Positions 39,701 through 51,618 of a stretch of 64,000 bases of DNA are shown here, in pieces (the stretch's first letter is position 1; each line of letters starts with the position of its first letter). Source of the stretch: Vitrella brassicaformis (lineage: Eukaryota; Sar; Vitrellaceae); assembly GCA_001179505.1 (NCBI GenBank), contig CDMY01000353.1, positions 36,442 through 100,441 of the forward strand. Direction: 5' to 3'. Both the position numbers and the translations under genes were made by a program. The notes below the pieces were generated by a model, which worked only from the letters and a program-made list of their open reading frames with translations, did no database searches and was not told where the DNA came from.

Positions 39701-39937
39701 AATGGACCCGGCATCTCGGTGGGCGGCACTCTCAGCGCATACGTGTCCATGTCTTGGCCATTATTATCACCCTCTGATCAACCAGCCAGCCAATAGACAA
39801 ACACGCGTCGCGTGCAACACATGTGAATATGCGCCCATTGCTCTGCTGCTCGTGCTGCTGACGCTGCCTGGATGTGCGCCTTACGTGAGATGGCGAGGGG
39901 CAGAGTGGTCACGATGAGGGCGATGAAAAACACCATA
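36740..39937 (-). CDS. Single-pass membrane protein with Trp-rich ectodomain
   Basis: Exon 1 starts at ATG 39937 and encodes a signal peptide (MVFFIALIVTTLPLAIS). An intron with a canonical GTAAGG donor leads to 39774, and four or five further exons run to TGA 36740, giving about 900 residues. The ectodomain (39770-38960) has Trp/His-rich segments (WPHNWKQPHNYENGHWHFRFQVH) and a Cys cluster (CIAQHGLCPSCPQVC). Then come a Glu/Arg-rich coiled-coil (38880-38700), an acidic disordered linker, a short folded segment (38220-38080), one transmembrane helix near 37560-37620 (VWMWGLIVAILTTASVFIAS) stopped by KRQRRRNKRG, and a Ser/Gln/Gly-rich cytosolic tail. I do not recognise the family. An alternative upstream ATG at 40023 would add 29 residues ahead of the signal peptide and is less likely. 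Confidence 0.75.
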
Positions 39938-40370
39938 GGTGTCCAACCAAACTTCGGTCGTCCCGGTGCAGCGCCGCCATCCCCCGCGGGGTCTGCCGTA
40001 CGATGGTGGTGGCACACCGACATTGCCGTACCCAGTCACCCAGCAAGTCTGCCTGCCCGCCTGCGCCTTCAACTCCCCTCCGCTCGGCGTCCGCCGCGTG
40101 ACAGCCCGTCAGCCACACAACCCCGGCGACGAAAGATGCACTTCCAAAGTCACAGCAGCATTCCACTCGGCTAGGCCTGGTTGTATATACGTGTGTGTGT
40201 GCAGTGCTCCAGCCGGGGTGGAGGGAAAGACAGGAGGACAGAGGATGCACCACGTACAACTTTTGCCGTTGGCGCGAGCTATGAAAGTGCTCGCGCTGAG
40301 GATGCAAAAGACTCATGAAGCGTGTGTTCGGCGTTAGTTGTCTTGTCCTGCTGCGAACGAAGACGGTTTC
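39938..40370. promoter_or_regulatory. Divergent promoter region, genes 13 and 14, with a duplicated exon shard
   Basis: 433 bp between starts. The right end (about 40309-40354) is a near-identical copy of the start of the signal-peptide exon of genes 1 and 12. Confidence 0.5.
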
Positions 40371-40380
40371 ATGCGCCTGA
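40315..40380 (+). other. Upstream ORF overlapping the start of gene 14; shard of the gene 1/12 signal-peptide exon
   Basis: A 21-codon ORF plus stop starts MKRVFGVSCLVLL, the same signal-peptide core as genes 1 and 12, then diverges and ends at TGA 40378-40380, overlapping the proposed ATG at 40371 in another frame. About 46 bp (40309-40354) match 33429-33474 with two differences. If the transcript starts upstream, this would be a uORF that could limit translation of the main frame. Whether it is transcribed is not known. Confidence 0.6.
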
Positions 40381-42181
40381 ACTCCCGGATCATTGCAGCC
40401 ACCGTCAGCCTCACACCCGCAGGTCTCACATTAGCGACAGATCTGCCCCGCCGTTTCACTTTCATCGCTCCTTGCCGAGGTCCGCTCATCGCCCGTTGCC
40501 AGCCATCATCCGCATCAACAAGCCTCTCTGCCGCGCACACACCAGCGACAGCAAGCATTGCGACCATGCCGGCTGATTCTCAGAAGATGCCTCTGTGGCA
40601 CATCTCTCATCGTGGCGGAGCCGCTGAGGTATGCCGGGTTGAAAGGGGATGATGTGCGATGCGAATGACGTGATGTGGTGCATCGCATTGCATTGCTGCT
40701 TTTCCAGGCGCCTGAAAACACCCTGGCGGCTTTCCAGTATGCGGCCGACGAGTGCAAGACCAACATGTTTGAACTCGATGTGTGGCAGACCGCCGACAAG
40801 TCAGCAGACACACACCACCCTCTCACGTGCTCACGACCAGACAAGAGATGATCTCTGTGCTCGCTCTGTGTAGGCAGGTGGTGGTTGCGCACGACAACAA
40901 CACTATGCGGATGACAGGCGTAGACTGCCTCATCACAGCCACGAGGTTCAGCGACCTGCCCAAGACGCTGCCCACAGACCAGCTGGCACCGCCTGACGAC
41001 CACGTCGATGTGGTGGGAACCATCAGTCACTCATCTCATTCCACATAACACAGAGGCAGCTCTGATGGACTGACTGCATATGTGTTGGTTGTATGTGCAG
41101 AAGACATTTGGCGGGTTTGCCCGTTCCTACCCCCCTCAGCCGTATCTGCTGCTCGAGGACCTCTTCAAGAGGTGCGTGGGTGTGGTGTGCACTGCATACG
41201 GAGGGAGGTTTGCTGATCGGTGCGTGTGGTGCTTGCTCGTCAGCTTCCCCACCATGCCGATGCACATCGATGTCAAGGAGAAGGGCTCCAGGGAGACCGT
41301 CGTCAAGGTACCTGTCTGAACAGCCACGACACGAAGGCTGATGGGGTCATTGGAATGTGTGTGTGTGCGTGTGTGCAGGTGATTCAGCTGGTCCGCAAGT
41401 ACCGCCGCGAGCACCTGACCTTCCTCTCCAGCTTCAATGACGCCAACGTCAAGACTGTCAGGTCACTCGCGCCAGAGGTCAGGGCGCCGCGAAAGGGGGA
41501 ACGACCAATGTGTATGTGCATCGACCGCATCATCCACCACCCGTCCGTATGTCTGTTTATGTGTGTGTGCTTCGGTCAGGTGCCCGTGACATCGCCTCCA
41601 TTGCGTCTGCTGCAGCTGATGATATTCTACTGGATCGGATACCTTCCTTACTGCAACCTCCGGTCAGTCAGGCCGACAGACAGAGCCGCGAGGCTTCCTC
41701 CTTTCTCTGCACATGCGTGTGTATGTCTGTGTGTGAATCAGGGAGAGCGCGATATCGATCCCTCTGACGCGGCACTTCTTCGAGTGGGAGCGGAAGAAAC
41801 TCTTCAACGCACTCCACAAGTAGCCATCCGTCCATCCATCCATCGGATGAATGACCGACGATTCGTTGTCAGGCGCATCGGTGTCTTTGTGGCCGGCAAG
41901 ATTGCCCAGTGGCTGACGGGCCTCGCGTACCGAGCCATGAGACAGAAGAAGTTTATACGCATCCTCAAGGTACATGTGTGCACAAACAGACTATCATCAA
42001 TCCAGTAGCCATCCCATCTCCTCTCTGTGTGCGTGTCTATCAGCGCCGCGGCGTGCGTGTGATATACTGGGTGCTCAACTACGATGAGGATTTCCAGGAG
42101 GCCTTTGACCTGGGTGCTGACGGTGTCATGACTGACAGGCCCGCCGCGCTGAGGAAATACCTCGACAAACGGGGCTTGTAG
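40371..42181 (+). CDS. Glycerophosphodiester phosphodiesterase family protein
   Basis: GDPD-fold enzyme that hydrolyses glycerophosphodiesters or lysophospholipids to an alcohol and a glycerol phosphate. About ten short exons join to about 430 residues. Catalytic signature: HISHRGGAAEAPENTLAAF (40600-40735, split by an intron), the metal ligands in FELDVWQTAD, and VVVAHDN (40875-40900). Later GDPD landmarks are FPTMPMHIDVKEKG (41246-41290), LTFLSSFNDANV and the C-terminal VIYWVLNYDEDFQEAFDLGADGVMTDRP. The layout resembles the eukaryotic GDPD1/3 group. A hydrophobic segment near 41600-41660 (LMIFYWIGYLPYC) suits membrane association, also seen in that group. The first about 65 residues are Ser/Thr/Ala-rich and could be a targeting peptide. 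Start ATG 40371 is the first in frame. Several introns end in TG-repeat tracts. Confidence 0.9.
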
Positions 42182-43616
42182 CTCGTTGCAAACACGACGG
42201 CCATCCACAACGCAGGGGGCCTTGTGACCACGTGTATGTGGTTGGGGTGGGGACGCGTCGATTGATTTTTGTAGTGGCTGGCTGGCTGGCTGGCTCGTTG
42301 CGTGTGGTCGGTTGATTCGCCGACAGACAGGGGGATGGCCGCGTATACGTAAGAGAGTGGCTCGATGGATGGATGAAGGGTTTGCCTGCTGCCACTGAAA
42401 AGTGAGACCCAGCTGCCCCTGGGCCGTGTTTTTTCTGTCTGACGATTTGGCCAGCACCAAGAGACAGCTCTGCAGAGGAGACACACGACGAACAAAGGAG
42501 CCGGGGATTTCTTTCGACAGCTTTGCTCGCAGGCTGCGCATGTGTCGCTTCATTCACTGTGTGTGCATGTGTCTCAGAGTGGTTGTTCCCCGAGAACGAC
42601 GAGGCACGGAAGAAGATGGCCTCTCTGTAGAGTGCTGAGTGGCGGATAGGTATTTGGCGGATGCCCACATAGATTGTCGGAGAGTGTGTGTGTGCATGTC
42701 TGAGGACGTGCTGAATGTGTGTGAAGGGCATTGATTGAGATGAATGGGGAAGGTTGCCTCCCTCTCCCCCTTGCTGTCTGGCCGGGTGTCGGTAGTTTGT
42801 GCAGATGGGGGCAGGGCACGCAGATAGCTACGACCACAACCGTCCATGTGAATGGCCATTGTGTTGTATGTGTCGCTGCATGCATGTGTGTACGTCGACT
42901 TGATTCACATCCATCAATGCCATGCTTGACGATCAGTTCGCCACACCCATGCACGCACAGGTCATTCTTTGTCACACCCACACCCAAGAATTGATGTTCA
43001 TCGCTCGTGCTGCGCATGTGCTTGAAATTGCTCCTGCGGACCGGCCACGTCAAGAAGAACAAAAAGAAAGAGACATGCATGTTGCTGTTGCCGTGCCTCT
43101 CTTTCCCCTTAGCGTGGTGCGGTATGGTGTAGGTGGGGTGGGGTGGGGTGGGTTGGTGAGGATCGATTCAAGTGGATCGATGAGCGAATCGCTGAGTGAG
43201 GGAACCAGCTGGCATGAATCGATCAATCGATGAATCGATAAGGTCACATCGCCGTTGTGTTCGTTGGCACCCCGTACATGCCGTGCAGTGTGTACCCCCA
43301 TCACTCACACTTAAAACCCCTCCATAGGCCAGCATACACCCAACACACACGTGAGCATCGCAACACAGCGCATCCAACACGAGGAACAAACTTGCCGGCA
43401 TCTCTCACGAGCGAACTGCGTGGCGGTGAACAAGGAGAGTCTCAGCAACCGTATATCTCGAGATATACAGCGCTGCGACCCAACCCATCCACCGACACGC
43501 CGTCCACACGACAGAAGATGCCCAGCATGCAATCGCATCGCCGCAAAATTCATGGAGCCGTCAAAACCTCTCTGTCCTTTCCACACCACACCCACGCTCA
43601 ATCCCCCTCATCTCGT
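42182..43616. other. Convergent intergenic gap, genes 14 and 15
   Basis: No gene is supported. It contains GGCT repeats near 42275-42295, GGGGT runs near 43130-43155 and ATCG runs near 43205-43240. Confidence 0.45.
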
Positions 43617-46132
43617 TCATCGTTCGCGGGACATCTGCTCCTGCACGAACCCAAATGCGTCCATGTTGCCCCGCCCTGGGTCAGCTCCGCTCAGCTTAAA
43701 AAGAGCTCCCTCAAGCGTCCCGGACGACGCCTTACTCAGCGACCGCGCCACCCCACCAGCACCCCTCTCGCCCCCCGATGCACCACCACCACCATGCTGC
43801 ACAAACGCAAAGGCCCCGCTGTCGCTGGCCGGCTGCTGCCTCTCGGGTGCGCCAGGCGCCCGGCCGCCGGGGAAGAGGGCGGCGTACCCCATGCCCCAGC
43901 CAGAGGGGTACGCCGACACACTGGGGCGGCCGGAGAGGATGTCCAGGTGGCTGTCCCTCCTCTGCCTGTCCATCCCCTGTTGCTGCTGCTGCTGCTGTGC
44001 GAATGGCAGGCTCTGCTGTGGGCTGTGTGGGAGGGAGGGGGCGGACGCAGAAGCGGCCGGCGCGGGTGGTGGTGGGTGAGAGGGAGACGACGGGCCGAGC
44101 GACATGCCCTCGAACAGGTTGGGCAGCGCGGCATCGCTGGTAGCCCGCAGCACCGGCGACGCCTCAGACTTCACCATCAGACTCCCAAACAGCCCCATGC
44201 TGCTCTTCGCTCCTCCCTCAGGGCTCGTGCCGTTGCCCAGCAGGTCGGCAGAGGCGCCCTCCGCCGCCAGCGACCCGTTGCCGATCAGTGGGGCGTCTCG
44301 TGGAGGCGAGTTGGCGAAGGGGAAGGATGAGGGGTGCGAGAGGGCGCCGGGGGTGGGGGAGAGCAGTGACGTCGATGATGGGTGGCCGCCTGGCGACGCA
44401 GACGAAGGCCCGACGGCTATGGGCATCGGCGAGCCGAAGGGATCTAACCCCGCCATGCTACCGTTGCCCACATCGGTGGATATCAGGGTGGCCGACACAG
44501 CTGACGGCGGCCCAAGCGCGCCACCAGAAGGCGATATCAACAGGTCGTCACTCCCCAGCAGGTCGGTGGCAGCACTGGTGGGTGCGGCGTTGCGCTGGGT
44601 GGGCGTCTGGCTGCTGTCCATGTCGATCAAATCGGCGACAGGGCTCGTGTGCGCCGCTCTGTGTGGGCGGGTGTGGGGGTGCCTCGCCGGTGCAGGGCTG
44701 ACGGGGTTCTCGTCGACGAGGCCGAGCAGGAAGAGGACCTTGGTGGCCTTCTGCCGGCACTGGGGGAGCTCTTGCGCCGAGAAGAGCAGCTCTGCCGCAT
44801 TGTCCTGGAAGTAGCTCGTGTAGACACTGTCCTGCTGGGGCTCCTCGGCCTCCTCGCCCTCGGCCGCGTGTGTGTGGGTGACGAGAGCCTCCATGATGTA
44901 GAGCACCTGATTGATGTGCGCACACACGCAGACAGACAGACAGACAGACAGACATATGCACATGGGCAAGTGGACACACACGCACGCCGCCGCGTGAGTG
45001 AGGTTCCCACCTTGAGCTTGCTCTGCCACGGCGTGGCCGCGTCCTGGGCCTTGTTGACCAGCAGCGTGCCCACCACAGCCGGATCCAGTGACTCGCACTT
45101 GCGGCAGAAGTCCTCGAGTGCATGGGCGGGCGGCGCTATCTTGGCTCCTCCAGGCGCACACAGATCCTCCACCAGCCTCGCCTCGTACTCGCCGGGCTGA
45201 GCTGACGTCTGCGGCCTCGACAGACCCATGGCCGATGTGGGTGGAGGCGGCGGGGGCGGCATGCCGCCACTGGTGGACAGAGGGGCGGGGGGGGACTGGT
45301 AGCTCGATCCTCCCTGCCGCTGGTACCCTCCCACCCCCCCTGCAGCGCTGTAGCCTCCCATCGATGAGGGGCCTGAATAGCGGCTTGTACCCGGTAGGCC
45401 GCCGGGTAGCCGGGACGCGACAGCAGACGATGCGGGCAGCACTTTGGACACCACCGAGCTGATGTTGGACAGAATCTTGTCGGTCCGCGATGGCTGAGGC
45501 GCGTGGTCAAACGCCGGGTTGCCGAAGCCCGTCATGCCGCCCACCTTGGGCATCCCCACGCCCGATGAGTCGCCGCCTCCTGCAGAGAATGACGATGGCC
45601 CCCTGTATGAACTCTCGCCGCCGTATCTGGCCTCGGCGTGAGCGTAGCGGAGGGCCGGAGGGGGGTTGTACGCACCAGGGCCGTTGCTGTATGTTGGCGT
45701 GTCGCCTAGATCACTCCCAAACCCCTGGATGCGCCCGCTGGCGTCCAGCCCGGTCGTCTGACCCGCATTCTCGGCGCTGAAGAGCGCCTTGACGGTCTGC
45801 TCGGCCTCCTCCCTGACGTCCTTCGACGGCGCGTCGCCCTTGAGAGGGTCGGGTGCGCCCCTGTATGTGAGACACGCCTTGATGACCTCGGCCTTTCGCT
45901 GCACGGCTCGCCTGAAGTCGGGCTTGCCCTTCTCGGCGACATGCTTGATGATGCGGAGGACCTTCAGTTTGACGTAGGGGTTGTCGCGCTGGAGCTTCTT
46001 GAGGAGGTACTCGTGCAGCTGCTCGGACGCCTCGGGATGCAGAAAGGTCATCTGGGCGATCTCGTTGAACATGTAACCAGGCGTCGGCACGTCGTCCTGA
46101 CTCGTGGCACGGTTCAGCAGCGCCCGGTCCAT
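43617..46132 (-). CDS. TEPSIN: Tepsin-like ENTH-domain adaptor-accessory protein
   Basis: Tepsin is the accessory protein of the AP-4 coat, which sorts cargo at the trans-Golgi. Two exons (46132 to about 45012, about 44910-43617) give about 805 residues. The N-terminal ENTH-type domain has the tepsin-specific look: LLNRATSQDDVPTPGYMFNEI, then HEYLLKKL, YVKLKVLRIIKHVAEKG and TYRGAPDPLKGD. A Gly/Ser/Tyr-rich linker leads to a second helical domain (ALEDFCRKCESLDPAV through KVLFLLGLVDEN) that fits the tepsin VHS-like domain. The long C-terminal tail is disordered, with repeated DLLG/DLI(D)MD and NLFEG motifs that could bind adaptor appendages, and a poly-Gln tract from CTG repeats at 43980-44000. 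The single intron sits in the second domain. Plant MTV1 is an alternative name for the same family. Confidence 0.85.
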
Positions 46133-46602
46133 GATGCTGCCGCTCTGATATATGGTCCCTGACTGCTCCAGAGGATCGTGACCAGGAGAAATCTAAGACA
46201 ACGGCGATAAGCGGCTGCCTGCGTCTTCGTCTCTTGGAATGCCCTTCTCTTGACCACTTTCCCCTTGGCTCCAAGCTCGCAATTCAAGCTCGCATCTCGG
46301 CGTCGAAGGCGATAGCGCCCCGTCTTCTTTCGAATCCTGGGACACTGCGCTTTTTGAGTCAGATTCTGTTGTCCCGGCCCCGGCTGCTTACTCTCCCACA
46401 CTATTCAGCCATCGCGTGATTCATTGCAGCTGCCTCGGGCTTCCCACGGCTTCATTCCCCTGGCAGGCGGCTCTGCGGGGAAGCGGCCTGACGACTGCTG
46501 CATTTGGCTGCCAATCGCACTCCGCCAGCGTCTCGAACAGCGAGGCCCCATCGTTCTTCTTTGGCGGTGCTTGTCAGTCAGCCGTGGTTTGATCAGCTAG
46601 CG
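46133..46602. promoter_or_regulatory. Divergent promoter region, genes 15 and 16
   Basis: 470 bp between start codons with no convincing ORF. It is free of the simple repeats that mark convergent gaps. Confidence 0.4.
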
Positions 46603-48410
46603 ATGGGGAATTGCGCATGCCCTCGGGGCGTGGCGGATGTGGTTGAAGAGGAACTGAACACTGAGGTGACATATAATACTACATTGGAGTCGACTTGTAC
46701 ACCTGCATGTCATGCGTGTGTGTGCAGGTAGAGCCTGCTCCCAAGGAGATGGCCAAGGCGACGATGGAGAGCGACACGCGTCCGTTGCTCAAGGACGCGG
46801 GCGGCACCCGTCTCAAGAAGGAGGTCACATTCGACAACGGAGCCGTCTACAACGGAGAATGGCTCATCGCACCCGAGGTATGTAGAAAACAAACAAAAGG
46901 AGGGAGGGAGGGAAAACGGCGAGGTGGGAAAAGGGATTATTGCTCTTTTGTGTGTGTGTGTGTGTGGCTGTGTGTGCCCCACCTACAGGGTGAGGTCCGC
47001 GATGGTTATGGTGTGCAGGTGTGGGCTGACGGTGCCCGGTACGAAGGCCAGTGGGTCAACGACAAGGCGCAGGGGAACGGCAAATTCATTCACGGTCTGT
47101 CTGCCAGTGAGGGAGGCTGTACTGTAAAAGGCTCACGTCTCCCATCCATCCATTCATCAATCCACACTGCCTGCCCTTTTTCCTTTCCTTTGTGGGTTTG
47201 TCAGTTGACGGCGATGTGTACCAGGGTCAATGGCTGGAGGACAAGGCACACGGCCACGGCGTATACAACCATGCCGACGGATCACGGTATGCAATGCATT
47301 GCAAGTCAGGCCTCACATGCACCATGTGTCTCATTCATTCATTGCTGGCCGTCCGTCCGGGTGTGATGTGCACTCACTGTTCATCCAGTTACGAGGGCGA
47401 GTGGCACGAGGACAAGCAGCACGGCAAGGGCACCGAGATGTGGCCCGACGGCGCCAAGTACGAGGGGCAGTACAGCAACGGACGCAAACACGGAAAGGGC
47501 GTCTTCTCATGGGCAGACGTACGGAGGCTCACACTCAGACACATGATAAAAGAGAGGGAGACATGTATGTGCCTTCCTTTTCCACGTGTGTGTGTACGTG
47601 AGGTCAGGGTAGTGTGTATGAGGGTGCGTTCTACGACAACGACATCCACGGCTTCGGCGTGTACAAGTGGTCGGACGGCCGCAAATACGAGGGCGACTGG
47701 AAGAAAAACCGAATGCACGGCAAAGGCAAATTCACCTGGTCAGACGGGAGGTACGGTCATTGCATTGCATCGCACACCATCGCACACACACAAGACAAGA
47801 CAAGACGCCCTCCGATGGCGACACGTGACGCTTCTCTTCTCTTTTGTGTGGGCTCACACAAACAGATGCTATGAGGGCTCATATGTCAACGACCAGAAAG
47901 AGGGAGAGGTCACACACACACACACGCACGCACACGCACACGCACTCGCAGACAGAGGCACATTCCGTTCCGTGGATGTGATGTCTCCCCCTCTGTGGTG
48001 GTGTGTGTGTGTAGGGTACGTTTGCGTGGCCCGACGGCCGTCAGTATGTGGGGGGGTGGAAGAACGGCAAACAACACGGAAGGGGCACTTACACTACAGG
48101 TGCCTGCATGACGGACGAGAGTGGCAGGCAGTGCGAGAGAGAGAATATGCAATATGCAATGTCTCTCTCCCTCTCCCCCCCTCTCTCTCTCTCTCTGCGT
48201 GTGTGTGTGTGTCGCTGTGTGTGCAGCCAAGGCCGAGAAGCGCGTTGGCGAGTGGGAGGACGGCCGGCGAGTCAGGTATCAATCACATGTGGATGGAACG
48301 AACGCGGCCGCAGCGTATGCCTGCCTGCAAGTGTTTTGGTGTGTTTGTGCGCTGCCTGGTTGCCCGCTGGCTGCAGATGGATCAAGGAGGATGACGATGG
48401 CGCCGACTGA
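46603..48410 (+). CDS. MORN-repeat protein, predicted N-myristoylated and palmitoylated
   Basis: About nine exons encode about 330 residues ending at TGA 48408-48410. The N terminus MGNCAC has Gly2 for myristoylation with Cys4 and Cys6 for palmitoylation, so the protein should sit on a membrane. Then follow nine or ten MORN repeats, each of the form YEGxWxxxxxHGxGxxxWxDG (for example [42 protein letters not shown]). Introns commonly fall at the repeat borders. MORN proteins in alveolates organise the inner membrane complex, basal complex and cilia by contacting membranes. The last exon adds the acidic end [10 protein letters not shown]. The ATG at 46603 is chosen for the acylation signal. Confidence 0.88.
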
Positions 48411-48870
48411 TAAGACACACTCAGACGGTTGACGGTTTTTTGGCTGCCTTCTCGCCGCTCGCTTTGTAGCTGGCTGCAACCGTCCCCCCATGATATGAGT
48501 GCATGCGTGTGTTTCACGTTCTGTGAGTGTCAGTGGCCGGGATGTCATGTGCACATCAATCACATGGTGGCTGGCTGTCTTGTGTATGGGTGGGGTCACT
48601 GGGGTGGGTAGGCTGTGTTGTGTCGCGAGGCGGACGGACGGACGGACAAGTGGTGGTCACACCAGAGGGACACTCTCTATCTGTTGGTAATCATTTCATT
48701 TCTCCACTGTTTGAGCTTTTGTCACAATGGATTCTTATGGAAACATACATGCAGGTCTTACTTTTATCCAACCACCACACACAGGAACATAGGACACCAC
48801 GGCGCCCTACCACTGCACGCCGCCTCCCACGTCTGTCTCCGTCTGTCTCTGTTGTCTGTCTGTCGGTCAG
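48411..48870. other. Convergent gap between genes 16 and 17
   Basis: No gene is seen. It contains GGAC tandem units near 48635-48650 and GTCT repeats near 48833-48865. Confidence 0.4.
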
Positions 48871-49699
48871 TCAGTCCTTCTTGGCAGTGCCCGAAGACAG
48901 AGGCGGCCAGCTCTCCAGCCCTAACCCCAATCCCCCAGGCACCATCGACTGCTCCTCGTCCACCGCCTTGCTGGTGCTGCTGCTGCTATCACCCGTCACA
49001 CCCGCACCGCCATCATGGTCACCCCCTCCCCCACCCGCAGCAGCCTCATGGCTCTCTGATGACGGCTTCTGTTGGGTGTCCTCTGCTGCTGTGGGTGGTG
49101 CTGGCCCGGCCTGCTGCGGTGGCGGCGGCTGCTGCTGCTGCTGCTGCTGTTGTGTTTGGAGCTCGAGCAGCTTGACGGCGACCTGCCGTCTTTCCTCCTC
49201 TATCATGAGCTCGGCCTCTCTGTCGTATATGGCTGCCTGCAGCTTGGACAGCCGCTGCAGCTCGTGGCTGATGCTGCTCGCCACCATAGCCACTGCAGAG
49301 GGGTCGTCCAAGTCTAACATGGCCTCACAGTACCTGATATGATATGACGCACACAGCAGCAGGGTGACAGCAGGGTAGCACGGTGCGGGTGTGTTTCTGG
49401 TGACCCTTTGCCAGCGAATTGGCTCATGAGGCCCTCAGCTACTGCGCCGTCCGAAGGAGACCTGACGACACACACACACACACACACGCATACAAACCAA
49501 TGCCTCTCGTGCGTGTGTCTAGCTATTGGCGGGTGGGTGGGTTTGTCTTACTGTTGTGCGGCTTCTTCCAATTGTTGTGTGGATGTCTGCAGGGACGCGT
49601 ATGAGTCCTGGCAGCTCTGGACCTCATTCGTGAGGCGCTCCTTCTTGGTCAGGTGGTTGCGGTGAAACTCCTGCAGCATCACGCTGTACCTGCAGACAT

Positions 49700-49730
<31 letters not shown>

Positions 49731-51346
49731 ACACAGATGGAGACAATGTCATTCCACTATTGTGTGCGGCATGGGGGGCTGTGTGTGTGTGGTCTGTACC
49801 TCTGCGCTTGGTCTTTGAGTTGGTTCTCTAGCTGGATGCGACGCTCCTTGAAGACGGCGTCCTCGCTGGCACACACAGACAGACAGTCAGACGTCAGACA
49901 GGCAGGAGAATCGACAAGGATAAGCATCTGTCTCGATGTCTCGCAATGTTCACTGACCCTGCAGCCATCCCTCCTCCGCTGGCAATGCCGTTGGCCATCA
50001 TGGCCATACCACCGCCACCACCACCCGCCTCCATGCCCATGCCCATGCCCATGCCCATATTGACATTGCTGCCCTCCTGGCCAGCGCCAAACGGCTGAAA
50101 CCCTGAGGAAAACAGACTACTGCCAACGCCCTGCTGCTGCTGCTGCTGCTGTTGGAACTGCTGAATGGGCTGTTGCATGGGCTGCTGGAAGGGCTGCAGT
50201 TCACCACCGCCAGACAGGCCCATGCCCATACCCATCTCGGCCGCACCCACCTTGGGCATCTCACTCCCACCACCCCCAGACCCATAGCTGCCATACCCAC
50301 CACCCCCGCCCGCCTCATTGGTCGACAGCCGTGCCATCCACTGCGGCAGCATGGCCTCCGCCACGGTGCGACATCCATTTGGGTCGTCTCGGGGGCTCTC
50401 TGCGAGCGGTGTGTGTGTGGTATGAGATGGGTGTGCCGATGCGATCGGTGTGACGTCCTTGGTGGGGCGGTGGGTGATGGGCAGGGGGGTGCTGCGCGAC
50501 ACCGACTCGGTCAAAGTGACACCCTCGACGTGGGGGATGTTCACCCCGCTGCCGAGGTTCTGCGTGTACGGCAGCGTGTAGTGCTGCAACGCACGCACCT
50601 CAGCTGCACCCACCCACCATCGGACAGAAGAACAAAAGGGCCGAGGATGTGTTTCTGGTTGATTGATGGGCGATGTGATGTCTGTCTGTCTGTTGGGTTG
50701 TTTGTGTATCTATAGGTGTGTGGGTTGGCACCTAGGGAGTGGACGAATGGGCAGAAGTACTGCGAGCAGGCGTTGGTCTCCTGGTATTGCTTGCACAGAT
50801 GCCTGAATGGCGCAAGGCGAGGCAGGGCGACATCAGACAGACAGTGGGCAGGATGGTGGGGTGCAACAAACGTACATACATTTGCAACGATATCTGTCTG
50901 TCCGCCGTCCCCCTGCCTGCCTGCTTGGCACCGCACCGTTTGTAGAAGAGCGGGTGGTACATGATCTCCTCATTCGAATGCGCAAAGGGACACTGCAAAC
51001 CAGGCCCCCAAAACACACATCCATCCACCCATCCGTCCATCCACATCGGCCCTTCCCTCCCTCCATCCTCACTCACCTTGTCCCCATGGTTGCATTTGTT
51101 CTCCAATATCTCATGTCCCGTGCCGAGGACGATGTCGGGGCATGGCAGCGGCAGGTACCGCAGCGCGTTGCGGTCGCTCTTGTACACGGGCACCCGCCGG
51201 ATCCAGTAGAAGTTGTGGCTGTACTCGCACTCGCTCTCGGGGCGGCTGCAGGTCCCCGAGTCGCGCACGTGGCGGCACGGCGACGTGCGGAAGCGGATGA
51301 GGTCGTCCACTGACAGGTACCCCGGCATCTTCAGCCGACGGTCCAT
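48871..51346 (-). CDS. CCCH zinc-finger RNA-binding protein
   Basis: About eight exons, some 620-650 residues. Starting at ATG 51346, three CCCH-type fingers lie in the first 170 residues: PCRHVRDSGTCSRPESECEYSH; NKCNHGDK joined to GLQCPFAHS; and HLCKQYQETNACSQYFCPFVHS, separated by the linker NEEIMYHPLFYKR. The YHP.xYK linker between fingers is characteristic of Unkempt-like and plant tandem CCCH proteins that bind mRNA and control its stability or translation. The rest is low-complexity: Gly/Met repeats (MGMGMGMG near 50040), poly-Gln from CTG repeats (50128-50150 and 49130-49152), then a coiled coil (49860-49560, LENQLKDQ; LTNEVQSCQ) and a final helical and disordered region ending GTAKKD at 48871. 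Such Q/G-rich tails suit RNP granules. Confidence 0.82.
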
Positions 51347-51618
51347 TTAGCTACACGTACCATCAAAACAACGCCATCGTCAAAGATGCATCGACAACAT
51401 CAAAAGGCCCGCGAATGAGATATCATCGATTTGCAATGCAGACTCATCTCGTTGAGAAGGCATCTGTTGGGTGGATGCATGCGTCGGCCAATCGTCAGCT
51501 CGCGCCTCAACCGACCTTTTCCCTTTCCCCAGACCTCTTTTGCCTTGTGGATTCGCTGCGAATAAGACCCCTGTACCATGCCGCAAGAAACGGACAGCCG
51601 CCATGGGGTAATTTCTTC
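51347..51618. promoter_or_regulatory. Divergent promoter region, genes 17 and 18
   Basis: 272 bp between the proposed start codons; it must contain both promoters. No motif is identified. Confidence 0.35.

Noticed and set aside
42554-43080. 168-codon minus-strand frame between genes 14 and 15
   Set aside because: Composition is that of repeat-rich intergenic DNA (His/Thr from CACA); no domain, no conserved splice sites.
48615-49175. Plus-strand frames over the 3' part of the CCCH protein
   Set aside because: Shadows of the minus-strand Gln/Pro/Gly-rich exon.
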